Positions 24,912-33,627 of a DNA stretch of 35,300 bases are shown here, piece after piece. A model generated the notes under the pieces. The model ran no database searches, had not been told where the DNA came from, and saw only the letters and a list, made by a program, of their open reading frames with translations. Numbering within the stretch: position 1 is the first letter of the stretch; each line of letters opens with the position of its first letter. The position numbers and the translations under genes are program-made. Source of the stretch: Candidatus Hydrogenedentota bacterium (GTDB taxonomy: Bacteria > Hydrogenedentota > Hydrogenedentia > Hydrogenedentales > SLHB01); assembly GCA_019695095.1 (NCBI GenBank), contig JAIBAQ010000049.1:1-35300 (forward strand), in the 5' to 3' direction.

Positions 24912-24942
24912 GATGGATTGGAGACCGGCTTAGACCGCCGCG

Positions 24943-25374
24943 TCAGACGGGGCGGCGTTGGAGATCAGGATTCGGCAACGCTTGCTGCTCGGGTGGCGCG
25001 GCCAGAGCCGGGTCAGTGCCCACCGCCTTCATGACGCATTTGCCTTCGAACAAAACGCCCTCGGCGATGGCGACTCGCGGCGCGGTAATGTCTCCGACCA
25101 GTTTGCCCGGCGATACGATGTCGAGCCGCTCGGAAGCAGTCACGTTGCCCTCAACTTCGCCACTTATGGAAATAGTCCCCGAAACCAGATCCGCCTTCAC
25201 GCGGCCCGTTTCGTGAACCGTGATGCTTTCGTCACTATGCACCTTGCCCGAAACAACGCCTTCGATACGCACCGAGCCTTTCGACTTGATGTCCCCGATT
25301 ATCGTGGTCCCTTGACCGATAATCGTCACAACACGCGCGTCTCCCACGGAGCGCTTCTGTCGAGCTTCAAGCAT
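24943..25374 (-). CDS. Bactofilin family cytoskeletal protein
   Basis: 143 aa. The central region is built of six-residue beta-helix turns rich in Val, Ile and Gly (KSKGSVRIEGVVSGKVHSDE, VEGNVTASERLDIVSPGKLV, GDITAPRVAIAEGVLFEGK), with short disordered tails, the DUF583 bactofilin pattern. Bactofilins polymerise without nucleotide and place cell-wall enzymes, so they affect shape, stalks and motility organelles. It starts 5 bp after the M23 peptidase stop. This M23-bactofilin pairing is known from other phyla and suggests the scaffold positions the peptidase. I use ATG 25374 and not the longer frame, which would run through the M23 gene. Confidence 0.93.
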   Translation of the reverse strand: MLEARQKRSVGDARVVTIIGQGTTIIGDIKSKGSVRIEGVVSGKVHSDESITVHETGRVKADLVSGTISISGEVEGNVTASERLDIVSPGKLVGDITAPRVAIAEGVLFEGKCVMKAVGTDPALAAPPEQQALPNPDLQRRPV

Positions 25375-25379
25375 AGATT

Positions 25380-26393
25380 CTAGAACCCCAAGTATTTTTC
25401 TGCGTCCACCGCTTTGCCCTTGATCCGAACTTCGTAGTGGACGTGGGGGCCCGTACTGCGGCCGGTGCTTCCGAGTTTTCCAATTTCCTGATTGCGCCGG
25501 ACCTTGTCGCCCTGCCGCACCGTGGTCTTGTTCAAGTGGCCGTAGACCGTCACCGTGTCGCCGCCGTGATCGATCTTGACGCAATAGCCCAGATACTTAT
25601 CGTAACCGGAGAAGATTACCACACCCGCGCCTGTCGCCACCACCGACGAATTCACGGGCGCGGCAACGTCCGTACCTTCGTGCCTGCGAAGGTCTCGCGT
25701 GAACGGATCTTTGCGATAACCGAACCGCGACGTAATCTTGCCTTTTCCGTTGCGCACCGGCCAGATCGCCGGGCGGCGCTCCACCTGGGCCCTCGCCGCC
25801 ATCGTCGAAGACTCGTATTCACGAAGGCTGTCCCGGCGCAGATTGATTTCCTGGACAATTAGATCGGCTGAAGGCCGGTAAACCCCATTAATCACACTGG
25901 GCGGACGCATCAGCACGTCCCGGCTGAAATCCACGTCATCATCCACATCCGAACCCGTCGGTGGGCCACCCTTTCCTCCCTCTTCCGAAACGGCCCCGCC
26001 CACGTAACCCGCGGGCGTGTTGCTCTTCGGGGGAAGTCCATTGATTTGGCGGAAACGAGTCTCAAGATCGTACAACTCGCTCAACTCGCCGGTGATGGTG
26101 GCGATCCGCGCCTCGTACTCTTCGCGGATGGTCTGTTCAATCTTCTGGCGGTCCTGCTCGGAGAGTTTTGCGGGACTTTCCTGCGCCGCACCCGCCAAGC
26201 CCATCTCGCGCTTGTCTCGCTCCAAACGGTCAATGCTGTGACGAGCGACCAAGTTGCTTTTATATAGGAAGGCAGATGTAAACGAAAGGAGGGCAAAAAC
26301 GCCTACAACAAGCCATACCTGAACCGAATATAGATTTAAGCTGCGCGTGTTCCCCGCTCCATGGGGAATCAGCATCACAGTCCATCGCTTCAT
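25380..26393 (-). CDS. M23 (LytM) family metallopeptidase, membrane-anchored
   Basis: 337 aa. One N-terminal transmembrane helix (VWLVVGVFALLSFTSAFLY), then a coiled coil of about 75 residues (SEQDRQKIEQTIREEYEAR), a low-complexity linker, and a C-terminal peptidase domain. Zinc ligands: His and Asp in LRRHEGTDVAAP and the HxH in TGPHVHYEVRIKG; a second site residue is in YGHLNK. Such enzymes cut peptidoglycan cross-links or act as divisome/elongasome regulators. All catalytic positions look intact, so it should be active. Start ATG 26393 has GGAG ten bases upstream. It leads the operon from the promoter at 26534-26562. Confidence 0.93.
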   Translation of the reverse strand: MKRWTVMLIPHGAGNTRSLNLYSVQVWLVVGVFALLSFTSAFLYKSNLVARHSIDRLERDKREMGLAGAAQESPAKLSEQDRQKIEQTIREEYEARIATITGELSELYDLETRFRQINGLPPKSNTPAGYVGGAVSEEGGKGGPPTGSDVDDDVDFSRDVLMRPPSVINGVYRPSADLIVQEINLRRDSLREYESSTMAARAQVERRPAIWPVRNGKGKITSRFGYRKDPFTRDLRRHEGTDVAAPVNSSVVATGAGVVIFSGYDKYLGYCVKIDHGGDTVTVYGHLNKTTVRQGDKVRRNQEIGKLGSTGRSTGPHVHYEVRIKGKAVDAEKYLGF

Positions 26394-26533
26394 GCAGATG
26401 TTGCTCCAAACTCATTGCAAAGACCGGAGCACACATAGATAGTCATAACTCGGCTCCAATCCGCTGACAACTTACGTATCGGTTGAGAATACGTCCCCGC
26501 TTCTGCGAAATTGGCTTTGCGCTAAACGTCCGC

Positions 26534-26562
26534 ACTATAGCACGCACCCTCTTTCAAGTCAA
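26534..26562 (-). promoter_or_regulatory. Sigma-70 promoter for the M23-bactofilin-mnmA operon
   Basis: On the minus strand TTGACT (26557-26562) is followed after exactly 17 bases by TATAGT (26534-26539), close to TTGACA-N17-TATAAT. The expected start near 26527 gives a leader of about 130 bases to the ATG at 26393. Confidence 0.75.
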
Positions 26563-26586
26563 CCGATAAAATTCTTGACGCACGAA

Positions 26587-26608
26587 AGTTATTCATATTT
26601 GAATAACT
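26587..26608. promoter_or_regulatory. AT-rich palindrome upstream of the -35 box
   Basis: AGTTATTC-atattt-GAATAACT is a perfect 8-bp inverted repeat centred about 35 bp upstream of the -35 element at 26557. The position suits an activator site or an UP element. It lies 268 bp beyond the GH2 stop, too far to be that gene's terminator. Confidence 0.5.
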
Positions 26609-26875
26609 CAACCTACCCGTCGGCACGGCCCGAACAGACGTCTTAGCACGCCTCCGGGAACCTCTTGTTTATAGGCCGATCCCCTCATGGCCCGTACTGG
26701 AATCCGCAAACGATCTTTGATACGCAGTTATCTTCCTAATCGATTCCGTCAACCAATACCCCTGATAATGCACCTACCAAAGGAGGCTTTCCCCTCTTAT
26801 CCCTCATCCCTATGGACCAGTTGCATGGATCGGATGGACTGTTTTTCGGAAAAACGCGCCGATAACGGCATCGCC
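26609..26875. other. Gap between the M23 promoter palindrome and the GH2 stop
   Basis: The sequence is moderately AT-rich with no credible ORF or RNA gene. A GTTTTT/AAAAAC palindrome (26840-26854) lies about 22 bp downstream of the GH2 stop and might weakly terminate that transcript. I see nothing else in this stretch. Confidence 0.5.
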
Positions 26876-29800
26876 CTACGGAGCAGAGTGGCCAAGCACA
26901 TCGGCATAGGGATGCAGCGCAAACCAGCGCCGGCTTCCCGCACCCAGCGAGCGAACGGTGAGCGTACAGGGTCTTCCCGGCGTCAGATACTCGCGAGGTA
27001 CACGGAGATAGAACAAGCCCGCGCAATCTTCTTTCGTCATCTTTCTCGGCACGAAGTTCAGGGTTACCTTGCCCGTCTCATCTTTCCAATCCACCCGGCC
27101 GTGCCCCACGTCGAAACCGATTGCATCTTTTCCGTCAATCGAGAGCATGAAGCCATCCGTCTGCGGCTCGGATATCCACCCGAGGCCACCCGCAAACACG
27201 AAGGTAATCCCTTCCTCCGAAAACGGCTCGGGAACAGCCGCCGTCTTCCACTCCAACGCTCGCCCTGCTTCCGTCTGGCGCACGACCAACACCTCGGCAA
27301 TCTGCTTCCGATAGGAAAACGACTGGCCCTTTTCCAGCTCGGTGCTGAGAGTTTCCGCATAGCCTTCCACAAAGGGCCCTTCAAACTGGGGCATTTCGAT
27401 TGCGCGCTCCCGTAGGATGCTCTCCGGCATGGCCGCCCCCGGATTGGGGAACGAGCCCGCGTATTCGATGAGCTGTGACGTCAGCCATTCGGCCTCGGGA
27501 CACGCGGCACCGTCATCCGATGCATCCAGGTTCAACCCGCAGACAACGACTGCTCCTTCTCCAACCGACGCTTCGAAGAGCAGACCCTTGTTTCGGCAAA
27601 CGTGGACGACCTCGATTCCTCGCAGGATCACGTTGGGCCGCACGGGCAACTCGTCCAACAGATACCCTTCGCTTCCTTCCAGCAAGCGGTACCACGAGGT
27701 GTCGCACCAGCCCTCCGGAGCCATGTCCCGCGTCACCGGATGCTCGTAAACCACCGTACCCGCGTTGTTGTCGTCTGGACTGCCCGACCACCACGCCGTC
27801 TTATACCGAACGGGTGCGGCAGTGGTAAACATGAGAGGCTTGTACAACACGAGCGACGCCCCCGCCAAGACGGCGTCCACCAATTCCGGCGTCAACTGGT
27901 TGCTGACGTAGACTGCCTTCGTGGGGTACGGCTTCTGACTGGGAAACGCCAAGGCCCCTCGTTTCCCCAGCCACGGCAAGTATTCGCCGCACGCATAAAG
28001 TGGAACCGCTGCTGCCTGACTGTGTGGTTCCGCCGGATACACCCACGTGAACCACTCGTTTGTGAAGGTCCTCCCATTGGCCATGAGCCGCATCTGAACG
28101 GTAAACCGGCGGGGAGTGTCAACCTCCGGCAGCGGAAACTTGAAATTAGAGAGCTTCGTCAGCCTTCCTTGCGCAGCCCCTTGCTCGGCTGGGCCCGACT
28201 CCAACACGTCCGCAAGCGTGTCCTCTCCAAGCTTCATCAAATAGCCGATACCTTCGATCTTCAAGTCCGCGGCGCTGAAATTGGAGACAAACTGCGCGGA
28301 CGCCAGCTCTTCCCCGCTCCGGTAAGTCAGCTTAAGGCCGTCCTCCACCAAAACCACGTCATTGTTGAATTGAAGTATCGACTCCTTGTCGACGCCCGGT
28401 TTTACCCGCAAGTAGGTATCAACGATGCCATTCGACGTCGTCCAGTAGTCCTGGAACAGCCACCAGTGGTACCCGGACAGGTCCGGGTTCTTGCGAATCG
28501 CCTCCACATTGAGCTTGTGCAGCAGTGTGTACAGCCGCTCGGAGTTCTCGGACCAGCGTGGCGCCTCCGTCAACAGCCCCATCGCCGCGACCTTGTCGCG
28601 TGCCGCTGTCAGCCAGAACGGCTTGAAGTTGTCCTTGAACAGGTCGATCTGGTCCAGTCGCGGAAATGTCACATAGTTCCCGGATTCGTGCGAGATGACC
28701 GGCTTCGGCAGCGCCGGAAACGTATACATGTCCGGATTTTCGAGCGGTGTGTTGAATACGTCGAACTGCGAGAAGTACAGGTCGAGCGTGGGCCGCTTCA
28801 ACGCCTCGTCGTTCCGCCCGGGCGGCCAGATACCATCCGTGTCCACAACGGGCCGCGTCGGATCCAATTCCTTCGCAATCCTGTACAACTCGGGTGCGAT
28901 CGGGATGCTGTTGTACATCTCGTTGCCCATGCACCAGTCGAAAATCGAGGGATGGTTTCGCAGCTTGCGGATGGCCGCGGCCCACTCCGTCTTGTACAAC
29001 TCCAGCGCAGGACCCTTCGCCTTGTCGTAGAAGGGCTGATACCCAATCGGCAATTCCGGCGACACCAGCATCCCCAACTCATCGCAAACGTCGAAATACT
29101 CCGGCGGCAGGATGTGGCTATGGTGCCGGACGTGGTTAAATCCAAACTCCTTCGCCAGTCCTATCTTCTTCCGGTACCACGCCTCATCCGACGGTGCGGT
29201 CATCGTCTCCGGATAAATGGAATCGTCGCCGTAGCCTCGCAGGAAGTAGGCTTTCCCGTTCAGAAGGATGCGCGTCCCCTCGAACACGATCTGCCGGAAT
29301 CCGAACCGGGCCTCCTGCACATCGATTGCCTGCTCGCCCTGCATCAAGGACAGACGCGCCACGTAAAGCTCCGGCGTATCCGGGGTCCACAGCTTCGCGT
29401 CCGGATACTCGAAGTTCACCGCGGCGATCTGCCCGGCAGCGACCGCGTCTTTCGATTCCGTCTTCCCCACCGTGGCTCCGCCCTGGTCCAGCAATTCCAA
29501 CCGGAATGTTGCGCCTTGCGGAACCTCGCCTTTCACCGTCGCGGACGCTCGGCACGCCGCCGGATTCACGCGCGGCTCGACGAACAAGTCTTCCAAATAG
29601 GCGGCGTTGCGCGCCTCAATCGACACATGCCCGTAGATTCCGCCCCAATACGTGTCCATGTAATCGATGATGTCGAACGCGCCGAGCATCGTGTCGACGT
29701 CCCAGCGTTGCACCGAATCTACCCGCACCGCCACCAACGCCGAAGCCCCCGGCGCTGCCAACTCGGTGATGTCGTATTCGAATGGCGACAGGTAGCCGAT

Positions 29801-30187
29801 GTGTTCTCCCAGAAACGTGCCGTTCACCCACACCGACGCATAACGATGCACCGCGCTAATCCGCAAATACACCCGTTTCCCCGCCCAGTCCGCGGGCACA
29901 TCCACTTGCCGCTTATACCACGCTTTGCCAAGGAACTGATGCCGGATCTTATCGGTCTCGCCGCCGAATCCCTGCGCATCCCAACATCCCGGCACCTGAA
30001 TGGAATCGCTAAACGACGTCTCCGCCCCAAACCACTTCTGAGCCTCCCCCACATTGTCCGGGTCCATCCGAAACGACCACGCGCCGTCCATGCTGACCAC
30101 GGGCCGCCCTTCGGCCAACGCGGTCATACCCGCGAGAATCGTCACCACCAAACCCACGATTCCAGGCAATCGCTTCAAGCATTCCAT
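26876..30187 (-). CDS. Glycoside hydrolase family 2 protein (beta-galactosidase/mannosidase-like)
   Basis: 1103 aa. Signal peptide (GIVGLVVTILAGMTALAEG), then a GH2 sugar-binding jellyroll (WYKRQVDVPADWAGKRVYL, VWVNGTFLGEHIGYLSPFEY), an Ig-like domain, and the TIM barrel from about residue 340 (FNHVRHHSHILPPEYFDVC). The acid/base Glu is in FDWCMGNEMYNS near residue 450; the nucleophile is likely the Glu in PVISHESGNYVTF about 90 residues later. The last 400 residues add beta-rich modules of unknown role. GH2 enzymes hydrolyse beta-galactosides, glucuronides or mannosides; substrate unknown. Start ATG 30187 directly follows GGGGGGAGTCGA; the longer frame lacks such a site. Predicted to act in the periplasm or outside. 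Confidence 0.9.
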   Translation of the reverse strand: MECLKRLPGIVGLVVTILAGMTALAEGRPVVSMDGAWSFRMDPDNVGEAQKWFGAETSFSDSIQVPGCWDAQGFGGETDKIRHQFLGKAWYKRQVDVPADWAGKRVYLRISAVHRYASVWVNGTFLGEHIGYLSPFEYDITELAAPGASALVAVRVDSVQRWDVDTMLGAFDIIDYMDTYWGGIYGHVSIEARNAAYLEDLFVEPRVNPAACRASATVKGEVPQGATFRLELLDQGGATVGKTESKDAVAAGQIAAVNFEYPDAKLWTPDTPELYVARLSLMQGEQAIDVQEARFGFRQIVFEGTRILLNGKAYFLRGYGDDSIYPETMTAPSDEAWYRKKIGLAKEFGFNHVRHHSHILPPEYFDVCDELGMLVSPELPIGYQPFYDKAKGPALELYKTEWAAAIRKLRNHPSIFDWCMGNEMYNSIPIAPELYRIAKELDPTRPVVDTDGIWPPGRNDEALKRPTLDLYFSQFDVFNTPLENPDMYTFPALPKPVISHESGNYVTFPRLDQIDLFKDNFKPFWLTAARDKVAAMGLLTEAPRWSENSERLYTLLHKLNVEAIRKNPDLSGYHWWLFQDYWTTSNGIVDTYLRVKPGVDKESILQFNNDVVLVEDGLKLTYRSGEELASAQFVSNFSAADLKIEGIGYLMKLGEDTLADVLESGPAEQGAAQGRLTKLSNFKFPLPEVDTPRRFTVQMRLMANGRTFTNEWFTWVYPAEPHSQAAAVPLYACGEYLPWLGKRGALAFPSQKPYPTKAVYVSNQLTPELVDAVLAGASLVLYKPLMFTTAAPVRYKTAWWSGSPDDNNAGTVVYEHPVTRDMAPEGWCDTSWYRLLEGSEGYLLDELPVRPNVILRGIEVVHVCRNKGLLFEASVGEGAVVVCGLNLDASDDGAACPEAEWLTSQLIEYAGSFPNPGAAMPESILRERAIEMPQFEGPFVEGYAETLSTELEKGQSFSYRKQIAEVLVVRQTEAGRALEWKTAAVPEPFSEEGITFVFAGGLGWISEPQTDGFMLSIDGKDAIGFDVGHGRVDWKDETGKVTLNFVPRKMTKEDCAGLFYLRVPREYLTPGRPCTLTVRSLGAGSRRWFALHPYADVLGHSAP

Positions 30188-30344
30188 TTCGACTCCCCCC
30201 GCCGTTTCATCCTGCAACGATTCTATAGCAACTACCGTTGCAAACTCCCAGTCCTGAATGAGTCCAGACCGTGAACCCCAAATCCTAGCGTAGTGAATCC
30301 TAATTGGAGCAACATTCTGGAAGACCCAAGGAAGAGTCAAAAGC

Positions 30345-30408
30345 GGCGGAAAACAGGGACTGACACAAGCGCAGCGAAGCGAAGACGTGTCTGTCCCAGT
30401 TTTCCGCC
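30345..30408. repeat. 64-bp imperfect palindrome (REP-like)
   Basis: GGCGGAAAACAGGGACTGACAC (arm one, 30345-30366) pairs with its near-complement at 30387-30408; 20 of 22 positions match. The 20-base loop contains GCAGCGAAGCGAAG. The outer part spells the TGTCTGTCCCAGTTTTCC motif, which I associate with REP-like sequences mobilised by RAYT transposases in other genomes. That link is recall, not shown here. Confidence 0.85.
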
Positions 30409-30681
30409 CCCCCTTCGCCGTCCATCGCCCTCATCGTCATTCCCGCGAAAGCGGGAATTAATCTACACTATTACAGTGGTTTTCGGCACTACATCCGGTT
30501 CCCGGCCAAAGACCCAAGTCAAAACCCACGGCCCGCGAACAACACCCCGCTCCCTGCGTCTCCGCGCCTCTGCGCGAGAGACATTCTTCAGGGACCGCCC
30601 TCCCAGTCTTCTCTTCATGGCACTCCGTCGCTCATCGTGGTAGCATGGCTCTCTCGGTTTACATTTGAGGGGGAGGAATCC
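30409..30681. other. Repeat-rich gap before the propeller gene
   Basis: Apart from the dRS3-like palindrome, 30554-30590 holds CTGCGTCTCCGCGCCTCTGCG followed by CGAGAGA, a motif I know as a dispersed bacterial repeat. No gene is supported. The ribosome binding site of the next gene, GGGGGAGGAA, lies at 30669-30678. No promoter could be chosen with confidence. Confidence 0.45.
30439..30458. repeat. dRS3-like palindrome (ATTCCCGC-GAAA-GCGGGAAT)
   Basis: A perfect 8-bp inverted repeat with a GAAA loop. The ATTCCC-N8-GGGAAT form is that of the dRS3 repeats known from Neisseria and of a widespread bacterial palindrome. It lies 30 bp after the larger REP-like element. Confidence 0.85.
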
Positions 30682-32133
30682 ATGAATCTGGCAACTCGCT
30701 GCTTGTGTATCCTGGTCGTCGCGATTTCGTTTTCAACCGCATTCGCGCAGGACACTCCCGTGTCCGTCGGCTCACGCCTTGAACTCTTCGTCGACCACTC
30801 CCTAATCGACCGTCTCGACGGTGTGCGTCTTGAATTGCACAAGCCGCTCCTCGCCGAGAACGTGCTCGCCTTCGACAAACCCTGGGAAGGCCTCTTCTGC
30901 GGTTACGTCACCGTGTTCATGGACGGCCCGCTGTATCGCATGTATTACCGCGGATTGCCCGAAGCCCGCAAGGACGGTTCTGACTCCGAAGTCACGTGTT
31001 ACGCGGAAAGCACCGACGGCATCACCTGGACCAAACCCAATCTCGGCCTCTTCGAAAGTGCGGGGTCGAAAGACAACAACATCATCCTCGCGGGACATGC
31101 CCCCTTCTCGCACAACTTCTCTCCGTTCAAAGACACCAAGCCCGGCGTCCCCGCGGCGGAGCAGTACAAGGCCCTCGCAGGCACTAGCGAAACCGGACTC
31201 GTCGCGTTTGTCTCCGAGGATGGACTGCGCTGGACCAAGCGCAGCGACGCGCCCGTCATCACCGAGGGCGCTTTCGACTCGCAGAACGTCGCGTTCTGGT
31301 CTGAGTCCGAGAACGAATATGTCTCCTACTTCCGCACCTGGCGCGAAGGAGACTTCAAAGGCCACCGCACCGTGAGCCGCGCCACGTCACCGGATTTCTT
31401 CACGTGGACCAAGCCCGAGTACATGAACTTTGGCGACACGCCGCCCGAGCACCTCTACACCAACCAGACCGCACCCTACTTCCGTGCGCCGCACATCTAC
31501 ATCGCGACCGCCGCGCGCTTCATGCCGGACCGCCGCGTCATCTCCGCCGAGAAGATGAAGGAAATCGGCGGTGAAGCCTCGTACTCCGGCGACTGCTCCG
31601 ACACGGTGCTCATCACCAGCCGCGGCGGATTCAACTACGACCGCACGTTCATGGAAGGGTTCATCCGGCCCGGCATCGGCGCGGGCAACTGGACATCGCG
31701 CACGAACTACCCCGCGCGCGGCGTCGTGCCGACGGGTTCGGAAACCATGTCGCTCTACGTGCAGCGCAACTACGGACAAGTGACGCACCACCTCCAACGC
31801 CTCACCCTGCGCACCGACGGATTCATCTCCATCAACGCCCCATACACGGGCGGCGAGGCCGTCACGAAGCCGTTCACCTTCACCGGCAAGTCGCTCGTCC
31901 TCAACTACGCCACTTCCGCGGCCGGCAGCGTGTGGGTGGAGGTGCAGGACGCGGAGGGCAAGGCCATCCCCTCGTTCACGCTGGGCGATTGCGACGAAAT
32001 CATCGGCGACGAAATCGAGCGCACGGTGACATGGAAAGGCAACGCCGACGTGAGCTCCCTCTCCGGCGCTCCCATCCGCCTCCACTTCAAAATGAAAGAC
32101 GCCGATCTGTATTCGATGCAGTTCCGGCCCTAA
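30682..32133 (+). CDS. Secreted beta-propeller-like protein, possible glycoside hydrolase relative
   Basis: 483 aa. A signal peptide (ILVVAISFSTAFAQ) is followed by repeated short strands: ELFVDHSLIDRL, YRMYYRGLPEA, CYAESTDGITWTKPNLGLFE, VSEDGLRWTKRSD and FYRxW-like motifs. The recurrent x(S/T)xDGxxWTK pattern is that of five-bladed propellers such as GH32, GH43 and GH117, often annotated as hypothetical in planctomycetes and relatives. The last 130 residues form a separate beta-sandwich (YATSAAGSVWVEVQDAEGK). No catalytic triad could be placed with confidence, so it may bind or cut sugars. ATG 30682 follows GGGGGAGGAA. Confidence 0.8.
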   Translation: MNLATRCLCILVVAISFSTAFAQDTPVSVGSRLELFVDHSLIDRLDGVRLELHKPLLAENVLAFDKPWEGLFCGYVTVFMDGPLYRMYYRGLPEARKDGSDSEVTCYAESTDGITWTKPNLGLFESAGSKDNNIILAGHAPFSHNFSPFKDTKPGVPAAEQYKALAGTSETGLVAFVSEDGLRWTKRSDAPVITEGAFDSQNVAFWSESENEYVSYFRTWREGDFKGHRTVSRATSPDFFTWTKPEYMNFGDTPPEHLYTNQTAPYFRAPHIYIATAARFMPDRRVISAEKMKEIGGEASYSGDCSDTVLITSRGGFNYDRTFMEGFIRPGIGAGNWTSRTNYPARGVVPTGSETMSLYVQRNYGQVTHHLQRLTLRTDGFISINAPYTGGEAVTKPFTFTGKSLVLNYATSAAGSVWVEVQDAEGKAIPSFTLGDCDEIIGDEIERTVTWKGNADVSSLSGAPIRLHFKMKDADLYSMQFRP

Positions 32134-32155
32134 CGTAAACGGAGAATTGGGCGCG

Positions 32156-32350
32156 TCGTGGCGAGATCTCCTGATCCGCCACGGCGCACGTTGTGACGTG
32201 ATCATGTTGTGGCGTGGTCCATGTTGTGGCGTGGTCTCCTGACCGCGCCACTCTTGCGACCGTAAGGTCTCCCTCCCCGCCCTCGCTGTGGCGTGGTCTC
32301 CTGATCCGCCTCGGCGGACACATCTTGCGACCGTAGGTCTCCCTCCCCGC
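32156..32350. repeat. Degenerate direct repeats with a GTGGCGYGGTC hairpin
   Basis: Two longer copies (32223-32280 and 32285-32350) share GTGGCGTGGTCTCCTGA, CTTGCGACCGTA, AGGTCTCCCTCCCCGC. Upstream at 32156 and 32189 are shorter, more decayed copies of the first half. GTGGCGTGGTC-TCCT-GACCGCGCCAC (32226-32251) is a stem-loop. The block fills the gap between the propeller stop and the squalene synthase start. No ORF here has a start signal. Confidence 0.82.
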
Positions 32351-32408
32351 ATCTTTCCGTTTCTCCCCCTTTTCTTGAATCCCCCGCGCCGCTAGCGTAC
32401 CCTCTCGA

Positions 32409-33509
32409 ATGTCCACTGAACTTGCACATACCGCACAATCACGCATGAACGCTATCGTCAAACCAGAATCTTCCATACCTCACGCGCTGTCCGAGGACGT
32501 CGCCTACCAAGACGCCATTCTCCAGGACGTGTCGCGTACGTTTGCATTGACGATCCCCCAGTTGCCCGAACGCCTCCGGCTCGTTGTGGGCAACGCCTAT
32601 CTCCTGTGCCGTATCGCCGATACCATCGAAGACGCCACGGCGATACCGATTGAGGAAAAGGTCCAATTCTCGCAAGAGTTCGTGCGCGTCGTCGCGGGAG
32701 AGACTTCCGCGGAAGCATTCGCCGACGGTCTCGCGCCTCGGCTTACTACCGGCGCGTCCGACGCCGAACGCGACCTTATCGCAAACTCGCCGAGAGCTAT
32801 CCGTATTACGCACAGTTTTTCAGAAGCCGAACGCGCCGCGCTCACCCGCTGCGTGCGAATCATGTCGGAGGGCATGGACGAGTTTCAGGAAGGCCGCTTC
32901 ACCGACGGTTTACGCGATTTGCCCCACCTCGACGCCTACTGCTACCACGTCGCGGGCGTTGTCGGCGAAATGCTTACGGACCTCTTCTGCGCCTACTCCC
33001 CCGAAGTCGCCGCGCGCCGCGACGAGATGCAAAAGCTCGCGGTCTCCTTCGGACAAGGCTTGCAGATGACCAACATTCTTAAAGACATCTGGGACGACCG
33101 AAAACGCGGGGTCTGCTGGCTGCCGCAGAGTATATTCAACGAAACCGGTTTCGACCTGACCAAGCTCGAGCATGGACCCAACGATCCCGCGTATCGCGAA
33201 GGCATCCAGCGCCTCGTCGCCGTCACGCTGCATCACCTCGAAAACGCGCTCGAATACACCCTGCTGCTGCCCAAATCCGAAACCGGCATCCGCCGCTTCT
33301 GCCTTTGGGCCATCGGGATGGCCGTCCTCACCATTCGCAAGATTCACCGCCACCCCGGCTTCACGGCGGGCAATCAAGTGAAGATTACCCGCCGCACCGT
33401 CTACGCCACCATCCTCGTCTCCAACTCCGCCTGCCAGTCCAATGCACTGCTACGCCTAATCTTCAAAGCGTGCGCAATGGGGCTGCCAAAAATTCACTCG
33501 AAATCCTAA
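32409..33509 (+). CDS. Squalene/phytoene synthase family protein
   Basis: 366 aa, longer than the 280-300 of typical bacterial HpnC/HpnD or CrtB; the N-terminal 30 residues are extra. Motifs: QDVSRTFALTIPQLPERL, the first Asp-rich site in YLLCRIADTIEDA, YCYHVAGVVGEMLTDLF, and the second Asp-rich site in GQGLQMTNILKDIWDDRKRG. These bind the diphosphates of two prenyl substrates through Mg2+. The enzyme joins two farnesyl diphosphates to squalene (or two geranylgeranyl diphosphates to phytoene); the sequence alone does not decide. The C-terminal 80 residues contain an LWAIGMAVLTI membrane-associating helix. There are no neighbouring hopanoid or carotenoid genes. The start may be ATG 32409 or 32445; no strong Shine-Dalgarno is visible at either. 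Confidence 0.9.
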   Translation: MSTELAHTAQSRMNAIVKPESSIPHALSEDVAYQDAILQDVSRTFALTIPQLPERLRLVVGNAYLLCRIADTIEDATAIPIEEKVQFSQEFVRVVAGETSAEAFADGLAPRLTTGASDAERDLIANSPRAIRITHSFSEAERAALTRCVRIMSEGMDEFQEGRFTDGLRDLPHLDAYCYHVAGVVGEMLTDLFCAYSPEVAARRDEMQKLAVSFGQGLQMTNILKDIWDDRKRGVCWLPQSIFNETGFDLTKLEHGPNDPAYREGIQRLVAVTLHHLENALEYTLLLPKSETGIRRFCLWAIGMAVLTIRKIHRHPGFTAGNQVKITRRTVYATILVSNSACQSNALLRLIFKACAMGLPKIHSKS

Positions 33510-33589
33510 TTGTATTAGTTTCCCCCATGTAGTAGCATTTAGTCTCTCAACTCATCCGTTTACGCGGGGGCAAATCCGGATCGCAACAG

Positions 33590-33612
33590 TTTGGTTGAAA
33601 ATTTAAACCGAA
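33590..33612. promoter_or_regulatory. Palindromic operator and -35 region of the mqsRA operon
   Basis: The sequence is symmetric about 33601: GGTT-n-AAA-n-TTT-n-AACC, with outer TT/AA pairs and mismatches at two internal and one outer position pairs. TTGAAA (33595-33600) inside it can serve as a -35 element, so a bound repressor would block RNA polymerase. E. coli mqsRA is repressed by MqsA at an AACCT-AGGTT palindrome. GAGG (33613-33616) is a possible ribosome binding site for mqsR. Confidence 0.6.
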
Positions 33613-33627
33613 TGAGGCACTATCTAG

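Noticed and set aside
27602-30274. 890-codon open frame on the plus strand opposite the GH2 gene
   Set aside because: It is rich in Arg, His, Gln and Val with no domain or start signal, and mirrors the codon pattern of the clear GH2 gene on the other strand. High third-position G+C often leaves such long antisense frames open.
30409-30681. IS element or transposase remnant
   Set aside because: Only short palindromic motifs are present; no transposase fragment or terminal repeats were found.
31387-32352. 321-codon minus-strand frame opposite the propeller gene
   Set aside because: It runs through the 32156-32350 repeat block and is a shadow of the plus-strand gene.
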